DNA of 64,000 nt from Parietaria judaica (lineage: Eukaryota; Streptophyta; Magnoliopsida; Rosales; Urticaceae). This document shows positions 1 to 11,987 of this stretch, one piece after another (the stretch's first letter is position 1; every line of letters starts with the position of its first letter). The notes beneath the pieces are model-generated. The model had not been told where the DNA came from. It was given only the letters and a program-made list of their open reading frames with translations, and made no database searches. Location: assembly GCA_954871525.1 (NCBI GenBank), contig OX940872.1, forward strand, positions 8,455,180-8,519,179, written 5' to 3'. The translations under genes were made by a program, and so were the position numbers.

Positions 1-279
1 TAATATGTCGGTGAAAACGACATTGGTTGTGAAATAATGTCAATGTTTGTGAAAAAAATTACATCGCCACTATTTGGTAGAACTTTGCTTGTGAAAAAAT
101 TGCTTTTAGTTTCAATTATTAAAGAAAAAATAAATAAATAAATAAATAAAAGACATGTGTTTCGTAAACTGTTTATAAAACAATTGTTGCAGTAATAAAA
201 GCTGATATAGCAATTAGTAAAATAAATATATTTAGAGTAAAAAGACTAAAATAGATTATAAACTCTGCTTTTGTTTTTA

Positions 280-717
280 GAAAAATCAAAAGTTAGGACT
301 CGTAGCTTTTACAACTCATGTATAAAAATCTAAAATCGATTTTGTGTTTTTTGTAAAAAGAGTTTTACCAAATACTTGAAAAAGTGTTTAATTTAGTCTA
401 AAAACAAAAACAAGCTTTTTATTTTATACCAAACGCAGCCATTGTGTTCCGTACTACTTGTCAATTTTTTCGTATTAAAAGTTGACCGTCTAGAAAAATA
501 CGATATTCAATTGAATTTAATAAATTGACACATTTTTTGAGAATGTAATGTAGTAAACAATAAATATGCTCCATATAATTTATATACAATAAGCATCAAC
601 GAGTCCACGTGCTCTACTAATAGTAATAGGAAGTTGCGAGTCAATAAGGGATTATATAGTTAGAAAACAAATACCATTTATTTTCAGTAACGAAAATCCC
701 CATATATACGGCTTATT
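280..717. mobile_element. Left-arm-only insertion (MITE-like)
   Basis: The arms align up to the shared string ctctgctttt and again from gtggcgtatttc. The left arm has about 440 extra AT-rich bases between these points and the right arm has none (junction near 14030). The inserted DNA ends near a string resembling accaaacgcagcc, a feature often seen at hAT-like MITE ends in plants. I see no clean target duplication, so a deletion in the right arm is also possible. Confidence 0.45.
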
Positions 718-748
718 TTGTGGCGTATTTCAGTTATATCCTAATAAG

Positions 749-750
<2 letters not shown>

Positions 751-790
<40 letters not shown>
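751..790. repeat. (AT)n microsatellite
   Basis: Uninterrupted AT dinucleotide run inside the left palindrome arm. Shorter AT runs follow at about 886-901, 1043-1061 and 2810-2835, with mirror copies in the right arm. Several lie next to the recurring motif ggaagtttgttaccaa. Confidence 0.9.
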
Positions 791-792
<2 letters not shown>

Positions 793-999
793 AAGTTTGT
801 TACCAACAAAAATACGCAAGTAAAATCCCCATATATACGATTGATATGGCGTATTTCAATTATATCCTTATATCCCCAATAGTTATATATATATATATAT
901 ATGGAAGTTTGTTACCAATAAAAATATGCAAATTTTTTGGTAATGGAAAACAATAAAACAAATGTGGTACCATTAATACGTATTAGGTTATTAGCTACA

Positions 1000-2806
1000 A
1001 CGTATTTTATGCGATTAAGTTACATAAATTCGTTCACTGTATTATATATATATATATATATTTCCACGATTGATGAATACATGAGAGATAATTAGAAGCA
1101 TAGGAGTCTTCCTGTTTTTCTCTCCATCTAAATGTGCTTTGTTCCCAATTTAATGGAATTTGAGTGCACATTTGGATGGTGAGAAAAACAGAGAGACTTG
1201 CATTGCTTGGTATATTTAACTTTTCCATGACTCAATTCTCTTCTTATACAATCTTTTGGTAGTTTTGCAATTGTTCTACACAGTTTGTTTGTTTGTTTGT
1301 TTGTTTTTTTTTTTTTATCTATCTTCATTATTTAATTTTCTTGTATACTGATTTAACATTCCTATGATTTATCAGTACTTGTTATGTCTAAATCATATTT
1401 CTTACGTTTGTGTGCCTATCTGTCGTTGTTTTGTTCGTTTTATGTATTAGAACATGAGTTTTACCAAAAGACAATTTCTATTGCAAATATATCAATTGTA
1501 CAGAGCGAAATAATCGTAAGTAGCATAATCATTTAAATTTATTTATGATTTATAACGATATTACGAGGAAACGCCACATTTTAATTAAAGACAGACAATG
1601 TTCTAAAAAACGTACTTAAAACGACATTAATTGTAGACAAACCATCAGCGATTCGACATGACGAGAAAAAAATTTCAAAGATTGTCGCACTAGGATATCA
1701 AGACTCTTATATGTGCGCTTCATCGAAACATATATTTTTTTCTATATTTTAAATAATCATATGTTGTTCTCCATCTATACAAATCAAGGCCACTGTATGT
1801 TTGGAGATTTTTTTATTTTATTTATAAAATAATTATTGGTTGTTCTCCATTAATACATTAACAAGAGTGACACGTTTGAATTTCGACTTGAATTCTTCAA
1901 TTATCAATTTATGTGCTTGTTTACAAAGTTATATAATTGAATTTGAGTCGTATTGTGTTGTTCATAATGTTGGAGAGAGATAATCATTAAAGGATATTCC
2001 TAGAAACGTGGTTAAGTTAGTAGGTTTTTAAATGGATTTGATGCATGTTTTTGAAATTCTAATTAAGAAAAAAAAATAAAAAAAAAAAACATAAATTAAA
2101 AAACATAAATTAAAAAAATTAAAAATTATTTTAAAAAAAAATAGGTATTTTTGCCGTAATTTTCTCAAGTAAGTATAATTTTCTAAATTTCAATTATATA
2201 GAGATATTATTAAATAAAAAATAAATGATTATGATGAGAATGTAATTTATTAATCAATTAATAGGCTCTATAGTTCGTATATATGATGAATCGTAAACGA
2301 GTTTTTTGGTTCAGGAAAATAATATGGGATTTTATTATCGATAAATCCCAGTTATAATCGATTTCCAAATATTAGGCGAAAAAAAGAGAGAATAATTGGG
2401 AAGATTTTTTAGCAGTTCGTTATGTATTGCTAAATTTATGGAAGTTTGTTACCAATAGCTAGAAATATGCGAGTTATTTTTAGTATAATGGAAAAGTAAG
2501 TAAATATTTTATTGTTGGTAAAATAAAACCCTTGGGTAAAGAAAACAGTATTTGATTTTATTAATAAATATTTATCATAAACTAATCGTAAGGAAAACAG
2601 AATGTGATTTTATTGTTAGTAAATACCATTTAGTTTCCGTAAATAAAATATCCTTATAAATTTATAATATATAGCACCGATTTTTGTGGCGCATTTTAAT
2701 TCGCTCTACAGTAGAGCCTCTACTCTAAACTCCTTCTATCTGATAATTAATACATAGAAGTTTGTTACCATATTTTATGCGATTTAGTTAGATAAATTCG
2801 TTCACC

Positions 2807-2837
<31 letters not shown>

Positions 2838-3410
2838 GCACGATTGATGAATACAAGAGAGATAATTAGAAGCATACGAGTCTTCCTGTTTTTCTCTCCA
2901 TCTAAATGTGCTTTGTTCCCAATTTAATGGAATTTGAGTGCACATTTGGATGGTGAGAAAAACAGAGAGACTTGCATTGCTTTTGCTTGGTATATTTAAC
3001 TTTTTCAAGACTCAATTCGCAAGTCTTATACAATCTTTTAGTATTTTTGCAATTGTTCTACACAGTTCTTTTTGTCTATCTTCATTATTATTAACTTTCT
3101 TGTATTCTTATTTAACATTCTTTTGATTTATCAGTACTTGTTATGTCTAAATCATATTTCTTATGTTTGTGTCCCTATCTATCGTTGTTTTATTCGTTTT
3201 ATTTATTAGAATCTGAGTTTTACCAAAATACAATTTCTATTGCAAATATATGAATTGTACAAAACGACATAATGGTAAATTAACGACACTATAATTTAAA
3301 TTTATTTATGATTTAAAGCGATATCACGAGGAAACACCACATTTTAATTAAAAACGATAGTCTTATAAAAATAAACTAAAAAATATACTTAAAACGACAT
3401 TAATTGAAAG
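1000..3410. repeat. Two direct copies of a ~620-bp unit (left arm)
   Basis: About 1000-1620 and 2750-3410 are diverged direct copies of one another. Both contain the sequence giving the peptide CTQIPLNWEQSTFRWREKQE on the minus strand, followed by the same downstream order of motifs. About 1.1 kb of other sequence separates them. They could be terminal repeats of an old element or a tandem duplication. I saw no coding domain between them. Confidence 0.7.
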
Positions 3411-3800
3411 AAGAAGAAAAAAGAACTATTTAAACGCGAAAATATCATTGAAATAAAAAATATCTTTTAGCAGGTCGCTGATGTAAAAACAATGTTATGT
3501 AAAAAAACCGATACAGTTTTAAAACGACTGTTTTTGTTTAAACACTCTCTTTTTTAAAAACAAAGTTATGTTTTAAACGACATGATGTAAAATGACAGTA
3601 TGTATTGATAAAAAAAAATGCAGAAGAGTTAAGTTTTATGGTGCGTAAAAATAATAACATTTTTCATAACGTGTTAGTTGTTACTAAATTGGCAAGTTGT
3701 ATCAAATCTTCCGGGTTTATAGTTTTTACTGTAAAATAAAGCAATTAGTAAAAACGACAACAATTGATTATAGCGATTGTCTAGATAAACGCCATTAACT

Positions 3801-4136
3801 TACCCAATAACTCTGGCCACGTGAAAAAATCTGTTTCGTTAAGTGTAATCATTAGAGGTTCAATTAGTTGTATTAAATAGTATTACGTAGGGGTTTAATT
3901 CGTTGTTTTCTCGTAAACGAGGCTGATGTGGGCTTGTCAACGTGGAAAAACTTGTTCTGTCGGCAACCCACGTTTGTCTGCGTGGTCAGAGTTAACATGT
4001 AAATTAACGGTCTTACGAGATTGGAGTGGTCAACTCCCCAAATATGACTTTGGGTATTTTACCATCATTTTTTAAACTTTGGGTACCCGAGGGGTTCTTT
4101 GACCAAACTTTGGGTATTTTTGCCATCATTAACCCA
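3801..4136. mobile_element. Left-arm-specific segment, MULE-end-like
   Basis: The arms agree up to gcgattgtctagataaac and from agtataataatacatatt. Between these the left arm has about 335 bases and the right arm about 75 unrelated bases. The right end of the left-arm segment, read in reverse, begins GGGTTAATGATGGC and contains two copies of a string like acccaaagttt. This resembles terminal repeats of plant Mutator-like elements. I could not define both ends or a TSD. Confidence 0.4.
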
Positions 4137-4789
4137 TAGTATAATAATACATATTAGTTCAAAGCAAGGTTTTAAATGCCGCTTGTCGATGCCGTTCCGC
4201 AATTTTCATTTTACAGATATATCGTTTGCCGATAGGCAAATCGAAAAGAAAAAGAAAAAAAGAAGACATGCCGCATGCCAAAAATACCACATATTTTTCA
4301 TGGACATACAACATGCTGATGGAGTTTTCGATGGATATTCAGGAAAAACGAGAATTCTATTATTATTAATATTAAGGGTAAATGAGGGAAATGACCATTT
4401 GTGACTCAAGGTTTAAAAAAAATTGCTCATTTCTAATTATGGTAATCAAAAGCACCACCAAATTAAAATATAGACTAATATGCCCATCTAATAAAACCAC
4501 AATTAATCTTAATTTCGTTTTTTTAATTAAATTTTTTTTCTTAAATGTAGCTAACTAAATAAATTAAAATAAATATTTCTTATTTTTACGATTAAACAAA
4601 TATTACTCGAATTCTTCCCTATTTTAACGCTTGTAACAAATCCATTTTTTTTGTTCCCTATTAATCAGTATTAATTTGAATTTTTCTCCCATATGAATCA
4701 GTTTTTAAAAACAAATTTTCAAATTATTTTTCGATGCTAGAATTTGACAAAGATTAAGAACGAAATTTTCCCTCTATGGATCATAAGAA

Positions 4790-5230
4790 GCGCCTAGCTT
4801 CTCATCGAGAGTTGGCCGGAGTACCTTTCGCTGGACGAAATCTAGTTCTCTAGTTCTCCGACCCTTGTGGAGGTATACAAACTCTTTGGTGATAGACCGG
4901 GGGACCCGGACCAGGATCAGTGATATGGCAGAGTGTCCAATCTACCGGAGTTCGCCGAAGGCTAGTCTGTGACTTTCCCTACGGGGGTACCAATTATTAG
5001 TGGTCACCAAACTTGTAACTCGAGCCTAGTCCATTCTTGTTCGTGCTATAATAGGTAACGGAGGACCTGATTCTAGGCCCACGATTAACAGAGGGCCTGT
5101 CTAGCCCAAGGCGCCAAGAATCCATTCCCAAAGCCTACAAAAGTCAACAAACGATATTGGGCCCGGTCAACACAAGCAATTGGGCCGCTATAGTGTGTGA
5201 TCTAATTTTCTGCATCAACAAGTACAATAA
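4790..5230. repeat. GC-richer LTR-like block in left arm
   Basis: This block is clearly more GC-rich than its surroundings and is mirrored at about 9885-10290. It ends in tgatctaattttctgcatcaaca, a type of ending common in plant Ty3-gypsy LTRs. No primer-binding site or second LTR is next to it. It may be an LTR relic carried inside the repeat. Confidence 0.35.
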
Positions 5231-5480
5231 TCATTAACCTAAAAGTACAATAAGCAATAAAACATCTAATACAATAAGTTGATGTTTATAAAGGGTTAAT
5301 TGCAACGATAATGCACAACCTTTGGTCAACATATATAATGCACATCCTTTGGTCAACAGGGGTTTTAGGTCCTCAACCTTTCAGAGTGTTGGCAAAAATG
5401 CACAACGTTCGTTAAAAGTAAAATCAGTTAGTCCTTTCGTTAAGGGATGTTAAATGCTACTAATGTGACATTTTGGCTAA

Positions 5481-5897
5481 GAGACATAAATATCTAACGT
5501 TTTGCTTCTTTCAAAAAATTAGTCCATTTGATCGATTGACTTAGTATTTAGAAAACTTAACGCGGAGTTTTTCGTTATTTTTCCGGGTGGTTGTTTTTGT
5601 TTGTGGGACGTTCAATTCATCACTCAATCATCAAGCAAGAAACATCCAAGCATTCAACCTTATGTGAGCCAGTTACTAGTATCGAAATCATCCGCGTCAT
5701 ATCAGTAGTCTGTTTCCGACGGCACTGGTGTTTTCTAAGTATTTCAGTCGCAACTGATAAACCGGCGAGTCGCCAATCTCGAAATTCAAGACCATTCTTA
5801 TCAACAATGATTTTGAGCAATTCTGGTAGTCGTCTCAAACTAACATCTACCCTTAATCAATCTTACTCATTATTAATTGACAGTTGTATAACTACAC

Positions 5898-5948
<51 letters not shown>

Positions 5949-6132
5949 AGGATTGGAGACACTAAGATAAAGACATTCACCATGCTAATAACTTCTCTCT
6001 TTCCTTTTTTAAATAACTATGGCACGGTATTAACATTTCGTATCGTCTTCAAAGTAGAAAATAGCAACATGCTCAAATGAAATGATAAGAGTCGAGTTTA
6101 TGAACAATCAGAAACGAAAAGGAGTAAAAAAA
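5481..6132. other. Palindrome loop, downstream side of GATC
   Basis: Single-copy DNA between the left arm and the GATC stop codon. It holds an (AT)n run at 5900-5945. A minus-strand frame at 5620-5838 and an overlapping plus-strand frame at 5591-5965 are open but match no family I know. The last of these 650 bases probably include the GATC 3' untranslated region. Confidence 0.5.
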
Positions 6133-7166
6133 TCATTCGTTGTTGAGCACTTTTGGAACTCGAATGTAGGGCTCGTCATACTTTGGAACTCCTCCGATCA
6201 TAGCCTCTCTGTTTCACAAATTCACCCGTAATCAATGAATAATACGCTCATAATTTGTATGTATTTGATCAAAGTACCCGGTCTTAATTACCTGTTGTCA
6301 AATGTTTGTGGAACATCTTCACGCAAATTGTCGCCTTCAGTATCTACAGTCAGTGCACAACAACACAGAGATTTGTATCAAGTTTCTCTCGACTAAAATC
6401 CAAACAGAAACGGAGTTTTCACTTTTTCTTTACTCGAAAAATTTGGTGTCCGTAGCAAAATCTTACAACTGACTCGTGAAATTAGATAATTAATATACCC
6501 GTAGTCGTGGGCATTTTAAACCTTGATTCAACCATGTGATGATGTGCACTCTTGATGCAACCTCATAGCAGATTTCAATTACGTAAGCGATCGAAAACTC
6601 GACTCTTGAGGATTAAAAAGAATACAGAACATTTTCCTTTTCGAAAAAAAAAAAAGGGTTTTGTTCTAAATAAAAAGTATCGGTTTATTTCAACAGAATA
6701 TGGTAATATCGATACAAAAATGAACAAGAAAGACGGTAACTTTGTAAATACCTGCTCTTATTGAGGGCTCGACGCTTTCGAGATCAACTGCTTGAAGCTG
6801 CCCAAACCTGTCCATTTGTTCACATACTTCAGTCACTCTGTTTTTTATTTAATAAACGAAGCTGGAAAAAGCGTACCAATCCACGACTTGACGAATCTTA
6901 GGAGCAAATTCCTCAACCTGAAAAGACAAGTTCAATAATTATAAAGTTTGCAATGCATCAACGGTAAAATGAGGAAAGGCCAAGCAAGAAACCTTGGTTG
7001 GAGTGAGAGAGATGCGAGCCGTTTTGGCCAAGCGTGCAACATCCGGCGACGAGGCCGAGCACATGCTTCGAACAGCGACGAAACGGTTCGGAGAGGGTCT
7101 GGAGAAGAGACGAGGCAGCGCCAAACACTTGAGTCTTTTGGCCATTGTCAAACCTCTCATTCCCAT
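6133..7166 (-). CDS. GATC: Glutamyl-tRNA(Gln) amidotransferase subunit C, organellar (GatC)
   Basis: Small subunit of the GatCAB amidotransferase, which converts Glu-tRNA(Gln) to Gln-tRNA(Gln) in plastids and mitochondria; GatC stabilises GatA and GatB. Five exons on the minus strand: 6993-7166, 6877-6917, 6752-6807, 6292-6343, 6133-6208. All junctions are GT-AG and in frame, giving 132 residues; organellar GatC proteins are roughly 150. Family signatures are seen in order: DVARLAKTARISLTP (exon 1), KIRQVVDWFGQLQAVD (exons 2-3), VEPSIRA, GDNLREDVPQTFDNR (exon 4) and YIRVPKVLNNE at the C-terminus. The residues before DVARLA are basic and serine-rich, like a transit peptide. The start is uncertain: in-frame ATGs lie at 7217, 7166, 7160 and 7145, and I chose 7166. 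The gene sits in the loop of the palindrome and has no visible lesion. Confidence 0.93.
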
Positions 7167-7242
7167 TCGATCCTCTCCATCGCTTTGCCTAAAAACCAGA
7201 AAACTTGTATGTATCATACGAAGTGGAGTTTGTGTTTTATAG

Positions 7243-8060
7243 GCTGTGTTTGTTTACATTAAAATTAAGACGTCTGAATCTTAATACAGATCTGAATATT
7301 AAGATGTGACATCTGAATCTGAATGAATAAAAAGTAAGTCTGTTTGTTTTTAAAATCCGAATAAAGATCTGAATGCATTTTTATTTTAAAAATAAGTTTT
7401 ATTGTATACTATTAATAAATATTAATTACTTTAAAAATTATACGAGCATAAAATTCAAATGTAAGATATTGCACTAATAATTCTATAAACTAAAAATGTA
7501 AATATATTAAAAAAGAAAAACAACAAAAAAATAATCAAAGATATTGTTCATATTTATGATAAATAAACAACACATCAAAGATCTTGTTCATGACAAAATA
7601 TACATCAAATTTCTTCTTCATGACACAAAATAAATGTTGATGACAAAAATAAATTACACATTTCCAAACTTTTTTCCCACACTTTTAACCCAATTATCTA
7701 TAGCATTGCTTTTCTATAATTATCTCTCTCATTAAGTACAACGACTCCAAGTATACAATATAAATCACTAGAAACAAGAAATGTATTGGACAATTCATGA
7801 AAACATAAGAGCACATGATCCCTAAGAGAAATGGTATATCCAATTTGAATGATTGAATCCAAATGAAGTTTGAATATAAAAGTATAGTTTATTTGATGCT
7901 CAACTAAGCAAATTGTTGTTTAGGTTATTGACATACAGAGCATGGATTCTCTCTCAGAGGTCACTAAAAATTAGATTTGGGCAAACCAAAAACACATGAA
8001 AACAAACTTCTTAATCAGTTGAGAAAGAATTACAACTTAGATCATCATGAATCAAGACAC
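7243..8060. other. GATC upstream region, probable TE-derived AT-rich DNA
   Basis: Just upstream of GATC the sequence switches to ggctgtgtttgtttac, a string typical of plant MITE ends. A cluster of tctgaat/gatctgaat repeats follows (about 7270-7380), then 700 bases of AT-rich DNA. I could not find the matching inverse end, so the element, if it is one, is truncated or diverged. No gene is visible. Confidence 0.4.
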
Positions 8061-8077
8061 AAAATTTACAGAAAAAT

Positions 8078-8461
8078 CTAATACCAGAAACGTACTTTGA
8101 AGCCAACGATTAATTTATAAATAAACAGCAAAATAAGCCATGGCCAACAAGCAGGAGCGTGAGAGAGCTTCAGGTACCCCTCTCTGAGACATTGCTCGCA
8201 AATAAGAACAAAACGAAGACACGATCGAAGCAGAGAGAAAGACAACCTGAGAGAACGCCGATGGTCAGAGAAGCCCGGAAGAGACGAAGACACGAGCGAA
8301 CCAGAGAGAGCTCCGCTGGTCGGAGTAACGCCGACGGTCAAGAGAAGTCCGGAAGGTTTTGCGGAAGTTGATGGGTGAGATTGAGACGGCGATAAAGGGA
8401 GATAAAAGAAGAGTGCTAATTGTCGTTTTGTCGTATTTATTAATGTCGTTTTTGCATTCAT
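8078..8461 (-). other. Unrecognised GC-richer patch with open minus frame
   Basis: This 380-bp patch is clearly richer in G+C than its AT-rich surroundings and is open for 127 codons on the minus strand. The translation is serine/leucine-rich and matches no family I recognise. On the plus strand the sequence is purine-rich (gaga, gaag runs), like a plant 5' leader read in reverse. It could be a captured gene fragment or the leader of an unseen transcript. I would not call it a gene. Confidence 0.25.
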
Positions 8462-9160
8462 TGAAGCTCACGCCAGATTTTCACCTGTCATTTCCTTAAC
8501 CAGTCTGTCTTGAGTTTTTTTTTTTTTTTTTAGTTTTTCTTAATTGTATGGTTTAAATTAGTCAGGTTACCTTAACATGTGTTGACTCTGTGTGGTAGTC
8601 TTATATAAGGATTAAGTTTTTCCCGATATTCCATCGACATTCCACGTTATTTATGGTGATCGAAAGCTACCGAATATCAAACTATTGTTCCCCAAAAAAA
8701 TTGAGAGTAAATTCCTGAAAATTAACGAATTTTTTCAGAAAATTTTGATAGTTGGTTGAAGTATATCTTTCTAGGAAGATGAGTAAGTTATCCGAAATTC
8801 ATATTTGGGTTTGAGACTTTGTTTACGAATGTTAGTTGGCTAAGACATATTATGACATTTTATTATGTTGGTATATTGGATACTATATAAAACTGATTAT
8901 AAATATACATAAAAATATTTTATATCAAACTTTCCATCGATAACTGATTAATCCGTTGATAAGTTTCGATAACAATAACCTGAATTTTATATCTTTTTCA
9001 TCAATAAATCTTTTACCAAACGATAAATTCGTCGATAACAGCAACTGATTTGTCGGCTAAACAATAACCTGACCCTTGGTCTTACTCTAATCTATATGTT
9101 GTCTTTTTTTTTTTTTTAAATATAAATGTTCCTTTAGGTAAAGATATTTTATTTATTTAT

Positions 9161-9781
9161 GGGCTAATTGCGGCAATAATGCACAATCTTTGGTCAACAG
9201 GGGTTTAGGTCCTTAATCTTTCAAAGTGTTGGAAAAAATGCATAACCTTTGTTGACTGTAAAATCAGTTAGTCATTCTGTTATGGGACGTTAAATGTTGC
9301 ATATGTGGCATTTTGGCTAAAAGTACTAATTTTTTGAATCATCTCACTGAGCAGTATCAATTCCATTTGCCAAATAACTTTAATACTTTTGGATCGTCTC
9401 CCCCAGAACTTTAATACTTTTGCCAAAAAGTACCAATTCCATTTGCATAGCTTTAATACTTTGTAATACTTTTGCCGCTAATAACTTTAAAAAAATTGGT
9501 ACTTTAATCATAATGATAATATATTACTTGTATGTATGTAAAGGAAAAAAAAGGAACTTATGTCGCAAATAATTAATGCATTACATGTGGCAACTCCTGC
9601 CCCACATGGATGGCCACATGGCGAGCCCAAGATGCCACATAAGTATCATTTAACGTCCCTTAACGGAACGTTGTGCATTTTTGCCAACACTCTGAAAGGT
9701 TGAGGACCTAAAACCCCTGTTGACCAAAGGATGTGCATTATATGTTGACCAAAGGTTGTGCATTATTGATGCAATTAACCC
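9161..9781. mobile_element. Non-autonomous TIR element (MULE-like, ~620 bp)
   Basis: The left end begins GGGCTAATTGCGGCAATAAT and the reverse of the right end begins GGGTTAATTGCATCAATAAT. The terminal inverted repeats run about 150 bp and include the shared phrases on tggtcaacaggggttt and gttaagggacgttaaatg. The left palindrome arm has the outer end of the same element at 5293-5480, but it is truncated there. The inner edge of the palindrome therefore falls inside this element. Flanking nonamers (tttatttat, tttataaac) do not match, so no TSD is claimed. Confidence 0.7.
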
Positions 9782-11956
9782 TTTATAAACATCTACTTAT
9801 TGTATTAGATGTTTTATTGCTTATTGTACTTTTAGGTTAATGATTATTGTACTTGTTGATGCAGAAAATTAGATCACACATTATAGCGGCCTAATTGCTT
9901 GTGTTGACCGGGCCCAATATCGTTTGTTGACTTTTGTAGGCTTTGGGAATGGATTCATGGCTCCTTGGGCTAGACTGGCCCTCCGTTAATCGTGGGCCTA
10001 GAATCAGGTCCATTGTTACCTATTCTAGCACGAACAAGAATGGACTAGGCTCGGGTTACAAGTTTGGTGACCACTAATAATTGGTACCCTCGTAGGGAAG
10101 ATCACTGACTAGCCTTCGGCGAACTCCGGTAGATTGGACCCTCTGCCATATCACTGATCCTGGTCCCCCGGTCTATCACCACAGAGTTTGTATACCTCCA
10201 CAAGGGTCAAAGAACTAGAGAACTAGATTTCGTCCAGCGAAAGGTACTCCGACCAACTCTCGATGAGAAGCTAGGCGCTTCTTATGATCCATAGAGGGAA
10301 AATTCCGTTCTTAATCTCTGTTAAATTCTAGCATCGAAAAATAATTTGAAAATTTGTTTTTAAAAACTGATTAATAGGGGAGAAAAATTCAAATTAATAC
10401 TGATTAATAGGGAACAAAAAATAAAAAATAGGATTTGTTACAAACGTTAAAATAAGGAAGAATTCGAGTAATATTTGATTAATCGTAAAAATACGAAATA
10501 TTTATTTTAATTTATTTAGTTAGCTACATTTAAGAAAAAAAAAACTATTTTTAATTAAAAAACAAAATTAAGATTAATTTTGGGTTTATTAGATGGGCAT
10601 ATTAGTCCATATTTTAATTTGGTGGTGGTTTTGATTACCATAATTAAAAATGAGCAATTTTTTTTAAACATTGAGTCACAAATGGTCATTTCCCTCATTT
10701 ACCCTTAATATTAATATTAATAATAATATAATTCTTGTATTATTTTCCTGAATATCCGTCGAAAACTCCATCGACATGTTGTATGTCCATGAAAAATATG
10801 TGGTATTTTTTGGCATGCGGCATGCCTTCTTTTTTCTTTTTCTTTTCGATTTGCCTATCGGCAAACGATATATCCGTAAAATGAAAATTTCAAAACGGCA
10901 TCGACAAGCGGCATTTAAAACCTTTCTTTGAACTAATATGTATTATTATACTATTAAACATTAGCTCTCATTAGCTGTAAAAAGGTGTTTTAATGAATCT
11001 GTCGTTTATCTAGACAATCGCTATAATCAATTGTTGTCGTTTTTACTAATTGCTTTATTTTACAGTAAAAACTATAAACCCGGAAGATTTGATACAACTT
11101 GCCAATTTAGTAACAACTAACACGTTATGAAAAATGTTATTATTTTTACGCACCATAAAACTTAACTCTTCTGCATTTTTTTTTATCAATACATACTGTC
11201 ATTTTACATCATGTCGTTTAAAACATAACTTTGTTTTTAAAAAAGAGAGTGTTTAAACAAAAACAGTCGTTTTAAAACTGTATCGGTTTTTTTACATAAC
11301 ATTGTTTTTACATCAGCGACCTGCTAAAAGATATTTTTTATTTCAATGATATTTTCGCGTTTAAATAGTTCTTTTTTCTTCTTCTTTCAATTAATGTCGT
11401 TTTAAGTATATTTTTTAGTTTATTTTTATAAGACTATCGTTTTTAATTAAAATGTGGTGTTTCCTCGTGATATCGCTTTAAATCATAAATAAATTTAAAT
11501 TATAGTGTCGTTAATTTACCATTATGTCGTTTTGTACAATTCATATATTTGCAATAGAAATTGTATTTTGGTAAAACTCAGATTCTAATAAATAAAACGA
11601 ATAAAACAACGATAGATAGGGACACAAACATAAGAAATATGATTTAGACATAACAAGTACTGATAAATCAAAAGAATGTTAAATAAGAATACAAGAAAGT
11701 TAATAATAATGAAGATAGACAAAAAGAACTGTGTAGAACAATTGCAAAAATACTAAAAGATTGTATAAGACTTGCGAATTGAGTCTTGAAAAAGTTAAAT
11801 ATACCAAGCAAAAGCAATGCAAGTCTCTCTGTTTTTCTCACCATCCAAATGTGCACTCAAATTCCATTAAATTGGGAACAAAGCACATTTAGATGGAGAG
11901 AAAAACAGGAAGACTCGTATGCTTCTAATTATCTCTCTTGTATTCATCAATCGTGC

Positions 11957-11987
<31 letters not shown>

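Larger units (their letters stand above)
1..5480 (+). repeat. Left arm of giant imperfect palindrome
   Basis: Read in reverse complement, this stretch matches about 9630-14302. For example, bases 1-20 pair with 14283-14302, 2802-3008 with 11786-11992, and 4380-5290 with 9785-10700. The match is still running at base 1, so the arm continues outside the window. Two large differences interrupt it: a segment of about 440 bp (280-717) absent from the right arm, and 3801-4136 where the right arm has only about 75 unrelated bases. Outside these, the outer arm looks almost identical by eye, while the inner part (4377-5480) is more diverged. Short ORFs in it are AT-rich and contain simple repeats. I consider none of them coding. 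Confidence 0.93.
4377..10703. mobile_element. Candidate Mutator-like element bounded by GGGTAAATGAGG termini
   Basis: GGGTAAATGAGGGAAATGACC begins at about 4377 and its exact inverse ends at about 10703. The next 60 bases match, by eye, the terminal inverted repeat of the Pack-MULE at 44949-46368 and of the short elements at 22609-22736 and 27015-27148. If real, this is a 6.3-kb element with roughly 1.1-kb inverted ends enclosing GATC. The caveat is that the surrounding palindrome continues outside these ends and the flanks are palindromic (ttaatattaa). A target duplication therefore cannot be told apart from the larger inverted repeat. No transposase ORF is visible. Confidence 0.4.

Noticed and set aside
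720..3126. Small ORFs of 62-78 codons in the palindrome arms, with tyrosine-isoleucine runs
   Set aside because: The YIYIYI runs are translated AT microsatellites, and the other peptides recur as mirror or direct copies of non-coding repeat DNA. No domain is visible.
9152..9790. Possible TSD around the 9161-9781 element
   Set aside because: The flanking nonamers tttatttat and tttataaac share only the first five bases, which is not enough in AT-rich DNA.
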